Positions 1-6,957 of a stretch of 8,562 nucleotides of DNA are shown one piece after another; the stretch's first letter is position 1; each line of letters begins with the position of its first letter. Below the pieces are notes generated by a model. That model saw only the letters and a program-made list of their open reading frames with translations. It was not told the origin of the DNA and searched no databases. The DNA is from Opitutales bacterium (lineage in GTDB: Bacteria; Verrucomicrobiota; Verrucomicrobiia; Opitutales; Opitutaceae). The DNA lies in contig JAJFLS010000305.1 in the NCBI GenBank assembly GCA_021772595.1, positions 1-8,562 of the forward strand, written 5' to 3'. The translations under genes and the position numbers were made by a program.

Positions 1-13
1 GGATCCTCGTTTA

Positions 14-1027
14 TTGAATACTGCGAGCTATGTAAACTACTTCAACGGAAAAGATCGTTCCACAAGACTCCCTCACGAGTTTTTGGATACGAATCACATC
101 TCGGCCAGCTCGTCGCTGTCCGCGAAAATGCTCCGCCAGGAGTTTGTCGTAACGCTGGAAATCGCGTCCCCGATTGAAGCCAAAGGCTTAAGCCGCGTTG
201 AGAAAATAATGAACCGCGTGGCTCCTCACGTAGATGCGGTCAACACCACCACCAATGCTGGCGGCATCCCATCCATCCACTCGACTGAAACCGCCAAGAT
301 CGTTAAAGCGCACGGCGTAGAAGCGATCATTCAATTTTGCGGACGCGATCACGAAAAAGGAGACTTCATCCTAGAATTTGAAAAAGCGATAGAGATGGGC
401 TTCGCCAATTTCCTATTGCTCACCGGGGATTGGCTCCCCAGCGCGAAACGCGCCGTCAACCAAAGCAGCTGGTTTCCCATGGACAGCTCACAGATGCTGC
501 ACTTCATCAACGAGCGTCTTGAAGAGCTCTCCGCTCGGCACGGAGTCACGCCTTTTCTTGGTTGCGCCTCCAATCCTTTTTCAACGCCAATGCCGGTCAG
601 CGTTGAACGCCTACACTTCAAGCGAAATGCAGGGGCTCGCTTTAGTCAGACGCAGGCCATCACCCACGTGCCGACTTACCGAGAGTGGTATCGCCAATTG
701 CGGAAAGGCCGCGAAAGCGAACCCAAGATGACCATCCCGTCGATTCCTCTCGTCGGTAGCCAGCGCTCCTTCGAAGTGCTTTGCCGATTGCCGGGCGTCT
801 ATGCCGACCCATCGCTCCATGAAATCATGTCTAAAAAAAGTTTCCAAACCGACGCTCTCGAATGGGCTTTGGAGATCGCCGATGGCGTCAGCGAAAACGG
901 AGCCGCCGGAGTGCATGCCATGAACTTCGGTATGCCTCCCGCCCTCATTGATGAATTTCTCACGCAAGTCCGATATCGCGCCGAAAAAGCCCGTAGTCGA
1001 GCAGCCGATACGCTTACAAAACTCTAG
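14..1027 (+). CDS. Methylenetetrahydrofolate reductase family protein (MetF-like), 5' end uncertain
   Basis: Likely a flavin-dependent cytosolic enzyme that interconverts 5,10-methylene-THF and 5-methyl-THF. The family is visible in order: VVTLEIASP near residue 45 (E49 sits where the catalytic Glu of MetF lies), DAVNTTTNAG, a beta strand IIQFCGRD, LLLTGDW with D139, and the later GARFSQTQ segment. About 300 residues of MetF core are present, so the C-terminus looks complete. The start is unsure. Position 14 is a TTG, and the frame stays open to the window edge. ATG at 128 is in frame but leaves only four residues before the first core strand, shorter than usual, so a start at 14 or outside the window is more likely. 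The stop lies 10 bases before the next gene, a methyl-THF:corrinoid methyltransferase, which places this enzyme in a methyl-group catabolic operon rather than methionine synthesis. Family assignment is firm; direction of reaction and electron donor are inferred. Confidence 0.85.
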   Translation: MNTASYVNYFNGKDRSTRLPHEFLDTNHISASSSLSAKMLRQEFVVTLEIASPIEAKGLSRVEKIMNRVAPHVDAVNTTTNAGGIPSIHSTETAKIVKAHGVEAIIQFCGRDHEKGDFILEFEKAIEMGFANFLLLTGDWLPSAKRAVNQSSWFPMDSSQMLHFINERLEELSARHGVTPFLGCASNPFSTPMPVSVERLHFKRNAGARFSQTQAITHVPTYREWYRQLRKGRESEPKMTIPSIPLVGSQRSFEVLCRLPGVYADPSLHEIMSKKSFQTDALEWALEIADGVSENGAAGVHAMNFGMPPALIDEFLTQVRYRAEKARSRAADTLTKL

Positions 1028-1037
1028 CCTTTTGCCT

Positions 1038-1949
1038 ATGTCCGATTTCAAAACGCCCACCACAATTATCTCATCGAAATCCCATCGCGTGCGAATCGCG
1101 CCTGACCGAAAGACTGTTGTCATTGGCGAGCGCTGCAACGCTCTGGGATACTCGAAAGTCCGCGAAACCGTCGCCCGAGGTGAATGGAACGAAGTCGTGG
1201 AACGCGCCGTCGCCCAGTACGAAGCGGGCGCGGGAGTGATCAATATAAACATGGTCGGCCTCGACATCCCCGAAAAGGTCCTGCTTCCGATCGCGGTGAC
1301 CGCCATTCGTTCTCAAGTCGATTGCCCCTTGTCCATCGATTTCGGCGACCCCGAAGCATTGGACGCGGGCCTCGCCAAAGCCGAAGGTCGCTGCCTGATA
1401 AACTCTGTCTCCGCCGAACGCGAAAAGATGGACGAGATTTTCCCGATCGCCCAGAAGCACGGAGCTGCCATGATCGCCATGACTGCTGATGACGACGGTA
1501 TTCCCTACACGCCTGAAGGTCGGCTCAAATGCGCTCTTAAGATTGTCGAGGAGGGGGAGAAATATGGGTTTACCTTGGACGACTTTATCTTCGACTGCAT
1601 TGCCATTGGGGTGGCAACCGACGTTGGAGCAGGTCGCTGCACAATGGATACGATGCGACTCATTCGAAAAGAACTGAACGCTAACATTACTCTAGGTGCT
1701 TCGAATGTAAGCTTTGGCATGCCGAAACGAAAGACGCTCGACGCCTACTACTTGGCCGTCGCCATCACTTGCGGCATGAACGCGCCCATCACGGATATCA
1801 CGCATCCAGCTCTCAAATGGGCGATTCTGAGCGCCGACACGATCAACGGCAGCGATAAACTCGGCATGAAGTATATACGCGAAACGCGTGCCGAAAAGAA
1901 GGCTCGCGAAGAAGCCGCTGCGGAAGCGCGGAAAATTCCCGTGTCATGA
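1038..1949 (+). CDS. Pterin-binding methyltransferase, MtrH/MtgA type (methyl-THF:corrinoid protein)
   Basis: Predicted to move a methyl group between a corrinoid protein and tetrahydrofolate. The 303-residue product has the TIM-barrel pterin-binding pattern: VVIGERCNALG (E31, R32, N34), AGAGVININ, LSIDFGD (D101, D104), LINSVSAE, and LGASNVSFGMPKR (N223). N223 matches the Asn that helps bind and protonate methyl-THF in the acetogen MeTr family. Length fits stand-alone MtgA/MtvA/MeTr proteins and excludes full-length MetH. ATG at 1038 is chosen because it falls just after the upstream stop; the open frame extends back to 948, but that would overlap the upstream gene by 80 bases and add 30 residues before the conserved core. 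No Shine-Dalgarno is seen. The stop overlaps the next start in ATGA (1946-1949). The C-terminal tail is Lys/Glu/Ala-rich. Dihydropteroate synthase is unlikely because of the NVSFG motif and the neighbours. Confidence 0.9.
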   Translation: MSDFKTPTTIISSKSHRVRIAPDRKTVVIGERCNALGYSKVRETVARGEWNEVVERAVAQYEAGAGVININMVGLDIPEKVLLPIAVTAIRSQVDCPLSIDFGDPEALDAGLAKAEGRCLINSVSAEREKMDEIFPIAQKHGAAMIAMTADDDGIPYTPEGRLKCALKIVEEGEKYGFTLDDFIFDCIAIGVATDVGAGRCTMDTMRLIRKELNANITLGASNVSFGMPKRKTLDAYYLAVAITCGMNAPITDITHPALKWAILSADTINGSDKLGMKYIRETRAEKKAREEAAAEARKIPVS

Positions 1950-3145
1950 GTTTCTGGATTCATACAGAAGGTTATTTCTCTGAACGTCCTCATCCGGGTC
2001 CGTTCTGGATTGAGGTGGACGGTGACAAAATCGGAGAGATCCGAACTGAAGCGCCTTCGATCGATGGCGCGGAAATTGCAAAAGCCGCGTTCCTTCTCCC
2101 ACTGCTTAGCGACACCCATGCCCATGTTTACATGAGTCCTTGGCCATTGAATCCGGACAATCGATCCAAGCCAGGGTCGGGGCCGATCGAGGATGAAGCG
2201 CGAGCGGCGACTGCTCGTCTGCAAGGGGCCCTGGCCAAAGGGGTCGGATTCGTGCGTGACATGGGAGATCCCTTGGGCATCAACCTCGCTGTCAAACGGC
2301 ATGCCCTTGGAAGCGCTGAGCATTTTCCCGCCTATCAAGTTCCTGGACCTGCCATTCACAGACCTAAGAAGTACGGACGATTCCTAGGCGTAAAACGAGA
2401 GACGATGTCGGAAATCCACAGCCTCATCGACGAGCTCGTGGAATTGTACAGCATCGACTTTATAAAAGTAGTCTCTACTGGAATCGTTGATTTCGCGACG
2501 CGACAGGTCAAGCAAGCGCCGCAATATACGGGACAGGAGCTCGGCGAGGTCGTCTCCCATGCCACTGCGCTCGGGCTGAAGGTCGCTTCCCATTGTTCGG
2601 GGCAGGAAGGGATTGAGAACAATATTGAAGGTAGTATCCAATTCGTGGAGCATGCCTATTTCGTACGGCAGGATCAGCGCCGCAGAATGCGCGATCAAGG
2701 CCAGTGCTGGACTCCAACCTTCGCGCCTGTCTACCAACAAGCCGTCAATGCGGATTGCGGATGGGACCACGCGTGCAAACAATCGCTCGATGCTATTTTG
2801 CGCGACCACAATGAAGCGGTTCAGCAGGGCTATTCGGAAGGAAACAAGATTCTAGCCGGAACCGATGCCGGAAGTCCAGGCGTTGATATCGGTGATGGCT
2901 TGTTCATCGAACTGCGCTGCTTGGCCAAAAGTCTACCGCTTGTCGATGTCCTCAAGATCGCGACAGCATCGAACGCCGACGCCTGTGGCCATCCGCAATA
3001 CACCGGGCGAATCGAAACGGGCCATCCTGCCTCGTTCGCGATTTACTCAAAGGCTCCTTGGTTGGAAATCTCCCAGCTCGGCAATCCGTCCCAAGTCTAC
3101 CAGCATGGGGAGTGTATCCACTCATTTACTCTTAAAGATGCATAA
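1946..3145 (+). CDS. Metal-dependent amidohydrolase (prolidase/imidazolonepropionase-like)
   Basis: A 399-residue cytosolic hydrolase of the amidohydrolase superfamily; the substrate is not known. It has a small N-terminal beta segment, then a barrel with the full metal set: DTHAH (H58, H60), K174 in FIKVVSTG (candidate carboxylated Lys), H216 in VASHCSG, H236 in VEHAYF, and D307 in AGTDAGSPG. This order (HxH, K, H, H, D) suggests a two-metal centre as in prolidase-like carboxypeptidases and related hydrolases. The C-terminus returns to a beta segment near GHPASFAIYSKAP, typical of the family. The start overlaps the upstream stop by four bases and the end overlaps the downstream start by eight, so it is co-translated with corrinoid methyl-transfer genes. 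I infer that it opens or trims an amide, lactam or peptide-like methylated compound before or after demethylation. Family confidence is high, role confidence low. Confidence 0.87.
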   Translation: MSFWIHTEGYFSERPHPGPFWIEVDGDKIGEIRTEAPSIDGAEIAKAAFLLPLLSDTHAHVYMSPWPLNPDNRSKPGSGPIEDEARAATARLQGALAKGVGFVRDMGDPLGINLAVKRHALGSAEHFPAYQVPGPAIHRPKKYGRFLGVKRETMSEIHSLIDELVELYSIDFIKVVSTGIVDFATRQVKQAPQYTGQELGEVVSHATALGLKVASHCSGQEGIENNIEGSIQFVEHAYFVRQDQRRRMRDQGQCWTPTFAPVYQQAVNADCGWDHACKQSLDAILRDHNEAVQQGYSEGNKILAGTDAGSPGVDIGDGLFIELRCLAKSLPLVDVLKIATASNADACGHPQYTGRIETGHPASFAIYSKAPWLEISQLGNPSQVYQHGECIHSFTLKDA

Positions 3146-4865
3146 GCTTCAAGTCGACGAAACGGCGAACCTCGCCACTCTCTTGCGGGAGCAACGCGTT
3201 CCACTTAAAATGTCTTGCGGCGGCCATGGCTCTTGTCGCACCTGCCGCGTCCTTCTCGATGGAGAGCCCATTCTGGCGTGCCAGACCGAGATCGCGCCAG
3301 GCGATTACGACCTAACGGTTCCGGATTCCGCCGCGTCTAGCGCCAGTATTCAAATTGACCTCACAAGCCTAGAAGAAGGCTTGCTCTGCGCGGATCCACG
3401 CTGGCATCGCTTAAACGTCGAGGTTCCCGGCGCCGAGAGCCAAGCCAATGCTTCTAACAAGCAGCGCCTCGAATCCATTTTCCCCGATTCCATTTCTCTG
3501 TCGCCACATTTCTTCGACGATTTATCTAGCGAGGCGATTGAAGGCGCTCTCGAACTTGCCTGTTTCGATGACGTCGCCCAATTTTCTCTTCAGCCGGAGC
3601 GCTGCAAATCGTACGCGATCGCCGTCGATATCGGCACTACCACGCTTGTCGCTGCATTGATCGATCTGGAAAATCGTTCGCTCGTAACCTGCCGCGGGCG
3701 TCTTAATGCTCAATACGCTTACTCGGAAGATCTGGTCGCCCGTATCGCGTTTTGCCATACACCGGAGTTACTTGAGGAAATGCGAGATCTGGGGCTCAAA
3801 CGTACTCTGGTTCCTCTCGTCAAAGAACTTCTCAAAGAGGCCCACGTTTCCGGTCGCGATGTTCTCACTACGGTACTGTCGGGGAACGCGCCCATGATTC
3901 ACATTCTTCTCGGCTTGGATCCTACGGGCATGGGCGGATGGCCTTTTAATGGGGTCGATTATGCGCCCAGCCCGCGCGCAGCCAGAGACTATGGATTGCC
4001 TGGGCAGCGACTGGAGTGCGTGCCTTCGCAAAGCGCTTACTTAGGCGGCGATATCATCAGCGGTCTCGCTTTGGTGGACTTTCTCAACGCTCCCGAAGGT
4101 ACCCTGTTTGTCGATCTCGGCACAAACGCGGAGATGGCTTTCAAATCGGGAGGAAAGCTGTTGTGTACTGCTGTTCCGGCGGGTCCTTCGTTCGAGGGGG
4201 GAGGATTTCCCTGCGGCGTTAGCGCGATTCCTGGTGCGATTGATCATGTCTGGGAAGAGGATGGCGAACTTCGCTACACGACTATTGGCGATGCGCCGGC
4301 AATCGGTCTTTGTGGCTCGGGAATTATTTCATTTGTGGCCGCCGCATTCTGGGCGAGAATTCTGCGGAAGAAAGGCCGCTTTGCTCGCCGTCATGAAAAA
4401 GTCGAGACACGCGAATTGATCGGAGAGATGCAGCGCGTCTATCCGCTGACGGAAGACGTGTATGTGAGCGAAGATGACATCAGCAATTTTCTTCAGGCCA
4501 AAGCCGCAGTCTTTTCCGGAATCATTACGCTTTGCAAAGTGGCGGGCGTCGACGTCTTCGATATCTCGAAGCTCTACCTGGCGGGCAACTTCGGCAAGCG
4601 CGTGCGGATCGGCGATATCATGGATATTGGCATCGTTCCTCCGATTGATCGCGAGAAGATCGAAGTTTGCGGGAACACGTCCCTTAAAGGCGCGATTTAC
4701 GCGACTTTGGATCGCGAGGCGTTCAAGCGCATGGACTCGATCATCGCGGAACTTTCCTTTGTCGAACTCAACGCGCAGGACTCTTTTCAAAACGATTTCA
4801 TCAACGCGCTTTTCATTCCCCATTTGAAACTGGATTTCTCGAAGAGCGGTTTGGAGCAGGTTTAG
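3138..4865 (+). CDS. Reductive activator of corrinoid proteins (RACE; [2Fe-2S] plus ASKHA ATPase)
   Basis: Restores inactive Co(II) corrinoid protein to Co(I) using an electron from its iron-sulphur cluster, driven by ATP. Of 575 residues, 1-70 form a ferredoxin-like domain with C27, C33, C36 and C48 (CGGHGSCRTC then LAC), a [2Fe-2S] rather than the [4Fe-4S] type of archaeal RamA. A linker follows to about residue 155, then an ASKHA ATPase with AVDIGTTT (162-169), LDPTGMGG, LGGDI, FVDLGTN (324-330), GPSFEGGG, LCGSG and LYLAGNFG. The length is close to that of RACo/AcsV. ATG at 3138 is chosen because it begins just before the ferredoxin core and overlaps the upstream stop in ATGCATAA; the longer open frame back to 2865 lies wholly over the amidohydrolase. 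It is the last gene of the operon. Its presence is the strongest sign that a corrinoid protein is the partner. Confidence 0.95.
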   Translation: MHKLQVDETANLATLLREQRVPLKMSCGGHGSCRTCRVLLDGEPILACQTEIAPGDYDLTVPDSAASSASIQIDLTSLEEGLLCADPRWHRLNVEVPGAESQANASNKQRLESIFPDSISLSPHFFDDLSSEAIEGALELACFDDVAQFSLQPERCKSYAIAVDIGTTTLVAALIDLENRSLVTCRGRLNAQYAYSEDLVARIAFCHTPELLEEMRDLGLKRTLVPLVKELLKEAHVSGRDVLTTVLSGNAPMIHILLGLDPTGMGGWPFNGVDYAPSPRAARDYGLPGQRLECVPSQSAYLGGDIISGLALVDFLNAPEGTLFVDLGTNAEMAFKSGGKLLCTAVPAGPSFEGGGFPCGVSAIPGAIDHVWEEDGELRYTTIGDAPAIGLCGSGIISFVAAAFWARILRKKGRFARRHEKVETRELIGEMQRVYPLTEDVYVSEDDISNFLQAKAAVFSGIITLCKVAGVDVFDISKLYLAGNFGKRVRIGDIMDIGIVPPIDREKIEVCGNTSLKGAIYATLDREAFKRMDSIIAELSFVELNAQDSFQNDFINALFIPHLKLDFSKSGLEQV

Positions 4866-4868
4866 CTG

Positions 4869-4950
4869 GGTAGGGCAACGACGTCCCGGCGTGCCGCGTA
4901 AGCAAGTCAAGACTCGACCAATGCGGACCGACTGCCAGGCGGTCCCTACC
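4869..4950. repeat. Palindromic intergenic repeat after the corrinoid operon
   Basis: An 82-base stretch bounded by a perfect 7-base inverted repeat (GGTAGGG at 4869-4875, CCCTACC at 4944-4950). It holds a second stem (GGACCG 4925-4930 with CGGTCC 4940-4945) and a GC-rich palindromic patch (CGGCGTGCCG). Read on the minus strand it contains TGGTCGAGTCTTGA (4907-4920), close to a segment at 6708-6723 in the later spacer, so both probably belong to a dispersed repeat family. A short T run follows at 4951-4954, so the right stem could also slow or end transcription of the operon, but the tract is too short for a confident terminator. Confidence 0.55.
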
Positions 4951-4989
4951 TTTTGACGATTTCGAGAATCCCCCTCTCGCATTTCCCGC

Positions 4990-5034
4990 TTGGAATTGGC
5001 TCGGATATTTCCGATAACCGGGGCGTTGTACAAT
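4990..5034 (+). promoter_or_regulatory. Candidate promoter region for the M48 peptidase gene
   Basis: Two weak candidates. TTGGAA (4990-4995) and GATAAC (5013-5018) are spaced by 17 bases, each matching 4 of 6 of the sigma-70 consensus boxes. TACAAT (5029-5034) matches 5 of 6 of the -10 box but has no -35 box; if used, transcription would begin at or next to the ATG at 5042 and give a leaderless message, which would agree with the lack of any Shine-Dalgarno sequence there. Confidence 0.22.
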
Positions 5035-5041
5035 CCGTTGC

Positions 5042-6538
5042 ATGATGAAAAAGAATAGGGGAGTTATTGGGATTTTCTGGCTGTTGGTTTTGGTGATCGT
5101 TCCTTCGGGCTGCGTGACGGAGCCGAGCGCATTGACAGGCGAGAAGAAGAGCTACGGCTACACGTGGCAGCAAGAATTGGAGATCGGCAAGAAGAGCGAC
5201 CGCGATCTCGTTCGCGAAATGGGGGTGTATCCGGACGACGCGCTTTCGCGGTACGTGACGGATATTGGCGAGCGAGTTTTGGCTCAAAGCAATTTGCGGC
5301 AACCGGATACTCCGGAGATTTATCTGAATCTCGAGTTCACGTTTCGCGTAATGGACAGTCCGGTGGTGAATGCGTTCGCGTTGCCCGGTGGCTACGTCTA
5401 CGTGACCCGCGGCTTGCTGGCGCACTTGAACAACGAGGCCCAGCTGGCGGTGGTGCTAGGGCATGAGATCACGCATGTCGCGGCGCGGCACGCCTCCCAA
5501 CAAGCGCTCAAGCAGCAGTGGGGGCAAATCGGTTTGGTCGCGGGCGCGGTGATCGGCCAGGGGATCACCGGAAACGAGAATTTCGCGGACCAGTTCCTGG
5601 GATTGGGCGGAAGCGTTTTTCAGATGCTCACTCTAAAGTACGGGCGCGACGCGGAGCGGGAGTCCGACATATATGGAGTGGAGTATTCAGCGAAGGCAGG
5701 CTACGCGGTGGGAGAAGCGGCCGCGTTTTTTAATTCGCTGGGACGCATTTCCGATAAGTCCGGAGGTCGGTTGCCGAGCTGGCAATCGAGTCACCCGGAT
5801 CCCGGCGAGCGCGAAGGGCGGCTCCTCCAGCTCGGCAGGGAGATGGAGAGCAAGTACGGGAAGCTTAAAGTGGGCGAGGACGACTACTTGAAGCGGGTCG
5901 ACGGTTTAGTCGTCGGCGAAAATCCGCGCCAGGGCTTAGTGATGCGGGGCAAATTCTATCATCCCGATATGGACTTTCAATTCGACGTCCCACAAGGATG
6001 GCGAGCGAAGAACGACGCGAGCACGGTGACGCTTGCCGATCCGCAAGGCAGAGGCGTTCTCATTTTCAGTATCGGTGATGGCGATACGCCTGAAGAAGCG
6101 GCGAGGAGTTTTCTCGCGTCTTCGAAACTCCAGCCGACTCAAGCGGGCGAGTCGACCGTGGGTGGGCAATCCGGCTATGTGGTGGTCGGGAGCGTGGCGA
6201 CGTCGAGTGGAAACGTGCTAGTGAGAAACGAGTTCGCTTCGTACAATCGGAATGTATTCAGTTTTCTGAGCTATGCCGCCGCTGAAGATGTGCAGGCGTA
6301 TCGTCCCTACTTCGCGAGCGTGACAAAAAGCTTCGGGCCGATTCGCGACAAGGCGATTCGGGAGTTGGAGCCCGCGACGCTAAAAGTGATCACGACTGAT
6401 CGCGCCGCGGCGTTCCAGTCGTACCTGTCGAAAGACTTGCCATTCGGATTGGACGAGTCGGATCTGGCGATTATCAATCAACGCCGCTTGGACGATCCGA
6501 TCCGGTCGGGTCAGCGGCTTAAGGTTGTTGGGGAGTAA
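5042..6538 (+). CDS. M48 family zinc metallopeptidase, lipoprotein (BepA-like layout)
   Basis: A 498-residue predicted envelope protease, probably in protein quality control on the periplasmic side. It starts with two Met codons, a Lys/Arg segment, a hydrophobic stretch to residue 20 and a lipobox-like VPSGC with C24; Pro at -3 makes the box imperfect. The peptidase domain shows NAFALPGGYVYVT (from N110), the zinc motif HEITH (H141, E142, H145) and the ExxxD motif DAERESD (E205 as third ligand, D209). In place of the TPR array of BepA, residues about 300-435 look like a beta-rich domain, and the tail (INQRRLDDPIRSGQRLKVV) resembles the LysM-like ending of many M48 proteins such as the Yfg/BepA relatives in deltaproteobacteria. 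It has its own spacer and no close partner, so it seems monocistronic. Protease family is firm; domain names for the C-terminus are inferred. Confidence 0.94.
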   Translation: MMKKNRGVIGIFWLLVLVIVPSGCVTEPSALTGEKKSYGYTWQQELEIGKKSDRDLVREMGVYPDDALSRYVTDIGERVLAQSNLRQPDTPEIYLNLEFTFRVMDSPVVNAFALPGGYVYVTRGLLAHLNNEAQLAVVLGHEITHVAARHASQQALKQQWGQIGLVAGAVIGQGITGNENFADQFLGLGGSVFQMLTLKYGRDAERESDIYGVEYSAKAGYAVGEAAAFFNSLGRISDKSGGRLPSWQSSHPDPGEREGRLLQLGREMESKYGKLKVGEDDYLKRVDGLVVGENPRQGLVMRGKFYHPDMDFQFDVPQGWRAKNDASTVTLADPQGRGVLIFSIGDGDTPEEAARSFLASSKLQPTQAGESTVGGQSGYVVVGSVATSSGNVLVRNEFASYNRNVFSFLSYAAAEDVQAYRPYFASVTKSFGPIRDKAIRELEPATLKVITTDRAAAFQSYLSKDLPFGLDESDLAIINQRRLDDPIRSGQRLKVVGE

Positions 6539-6550
6539 GAGATCTTCGGG

Positions 6551-6570
6551 CCCCTTCGACTTCGCTCAGG
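6551..6570. repeat. Short dispersed repeat (CTTCGACTTCGCTCAGG type)
   Basis: The plus strand reads CCCCTTCGACTTCGCTCAGG. This string and its complement are, from memory, frequent in spacers of many unrelated bacteria. Translated on the minus strand it yields the DPERSRRG peptide that often appears in spurious ORFs. Function is unknown; it lies 12 bases after the M48 stop. Confidence 0.5.
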
Positions 6571-6592
6571 ATCTACGACAAGCCCCCAAGGA

Positions 6593-6646
6593 ATTCTTAG
6601 GTAGCGGCCGATCTTCCCGCGTGCACATACGCGTGATCTTAAGAAT
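6593..6646. repeat. Imperfect long hairpin
   Basis: ATTCTTA (6593-6599) pairs with TAAGAAT (6640-6646). Inside, GATC pairs with GATC (6610-6613, 6635-6638) and CGCGT with ACGCG (6618-6622, 6629-6633) around a GCACAT loop. There is no following T run, so it does not look like an intrinsic terminator. Confidence 0.45.
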
Positions 6647-6660
6647 AATAGGCAGCTTCC

Positions 6661-6727
6661 ACTTCGAATTCTCGAAGTAGCTACGTCGTCCCGCAAGCGG
6701 GACGGCGTGGTCGAGCTCTTGGAGCTC
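6661..6727. repeat. Cluster of three palindromes
   Basis: Three stems follow each other: ACTTCGA/TCGAAGT (6661-6667, 6672-6678); a strong 12-pair stem with one G-U pair centred on CCGCAAGCGG (6683-6708); and GAGCTC-TTG-GAGCTC (6713-6727). The segment TGGTCGAGCTCTTGGA (6708-6723) resembles the minus strand of 4907-4920 in the earlier spacer. No T tract follows, so this looks like a repeat element rather than a terminator for the M48 gene. Confidence 0.5.
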
Positions 6728-6814
6728 TCCTTCGAATGATAGCTCGCTTGCCAGATGAGATCTAGGTCGGCGTGTACGATCTGCACTTTCGTGTCGTTGT
6801 GATTCAATGCCTTA

Positions 6815-6957
6815 GAGACTGTTAAATAAGTCTAAATTCGTGCGTTTCCCAAATTGTAGGAGCGGGTTTATCCCGCGATAACGCTCATTCTTTTTTTTTG
6901 ACGATCGTCTCTATCGCGGAGTAAACCCGCTCCTACACTGACTTATCTAACAGTCTC
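6815..6957. mobile_element. MITE-like element, 143 bp, 18-bp terminal inverted repeats
   Basis: The ends are GAGACTGTTAAATAAGTC (6815-6832) and the inverse of GAGACTGTTAGATAAGTC (6940-6957), 17 of 18 identical. TTA lies directly outside both ends (6812-6814, 6958-6960), as expected of a 3-base target duplication; CTTAG at 6811-6815 and 6957-6961 is an alternative 5-base reading with 17-bp ends. There is no coding capacity. Terminal GAG and a TNA-type duplication are reminiscent of some IS5-superfamily groups, but this is an inference from end shape alone. The interior is mostly a pair of REP-like palindromes in inverted order. Confidence 0.6.
6855..6937. repeat. Inverted pair of REP-like palindromes
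   Basis: Two 26-base units (6855-6880 and 6912-6937, the second inverted) agree at 24 of 26 positions. Each begins GTAGGAGCGGG and forms its own small hairpin (GCGGG/CCCGC in the left unit). The GTAGGAGCGGG...CCCGCGA form is like the REP sequences known from Pseudomonas and others that are served by RAYT (TnpA-REP) transposases. The 31-base centre between the units contains a run of nine T (6891-6899). Confidence 0.6.

Noticed and set aside
1..6. BamHI site GGATCC at the very start of the window
   Set aside because: It might mark a clone end, but a six-base site can occur by chance and nothing else supports a cloning junction.
948..1037. Longer N-terminus for the MtrH-type gene
   Set aside because: It would overlap the MetF-like gene by 80 bases and adds residues unlike the family; ATG 1038 fits better.
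611..1306. Minus-strand open frame of 231 codons
   Set aside because: It is antisense to the MetF-like and MtrH-type genes, whose conserved motifs make them the real coding strand; no recognisable family on the minus strand.
2865..3137. Longer N-terminus for the RACE gene
   Set aside because: These codons are an out-of-frame reading of the amidohydrolase; the ferredoxin domain starts right after ATG 3138.
4329..5033. Minus-strand open frame of 234 codons
   Set aside because: It is antisense to the end of the RACE gene and runs through the palindromic repeat; no recognised domain.
6683..6708. Strong hairpin as a terminator of the M48 gene
   Set aside because: No T tract follows on either strand; it resembles a dispersed repeat.
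6511..6807. Minus-strand open frame of 98 codons
   Set aside because: It lies over several dispersed repeats and hairpins; its peptide includes the DPERSRRG string that comes from a common non-coding repeat, and it overlaps the end of the M48 gene.
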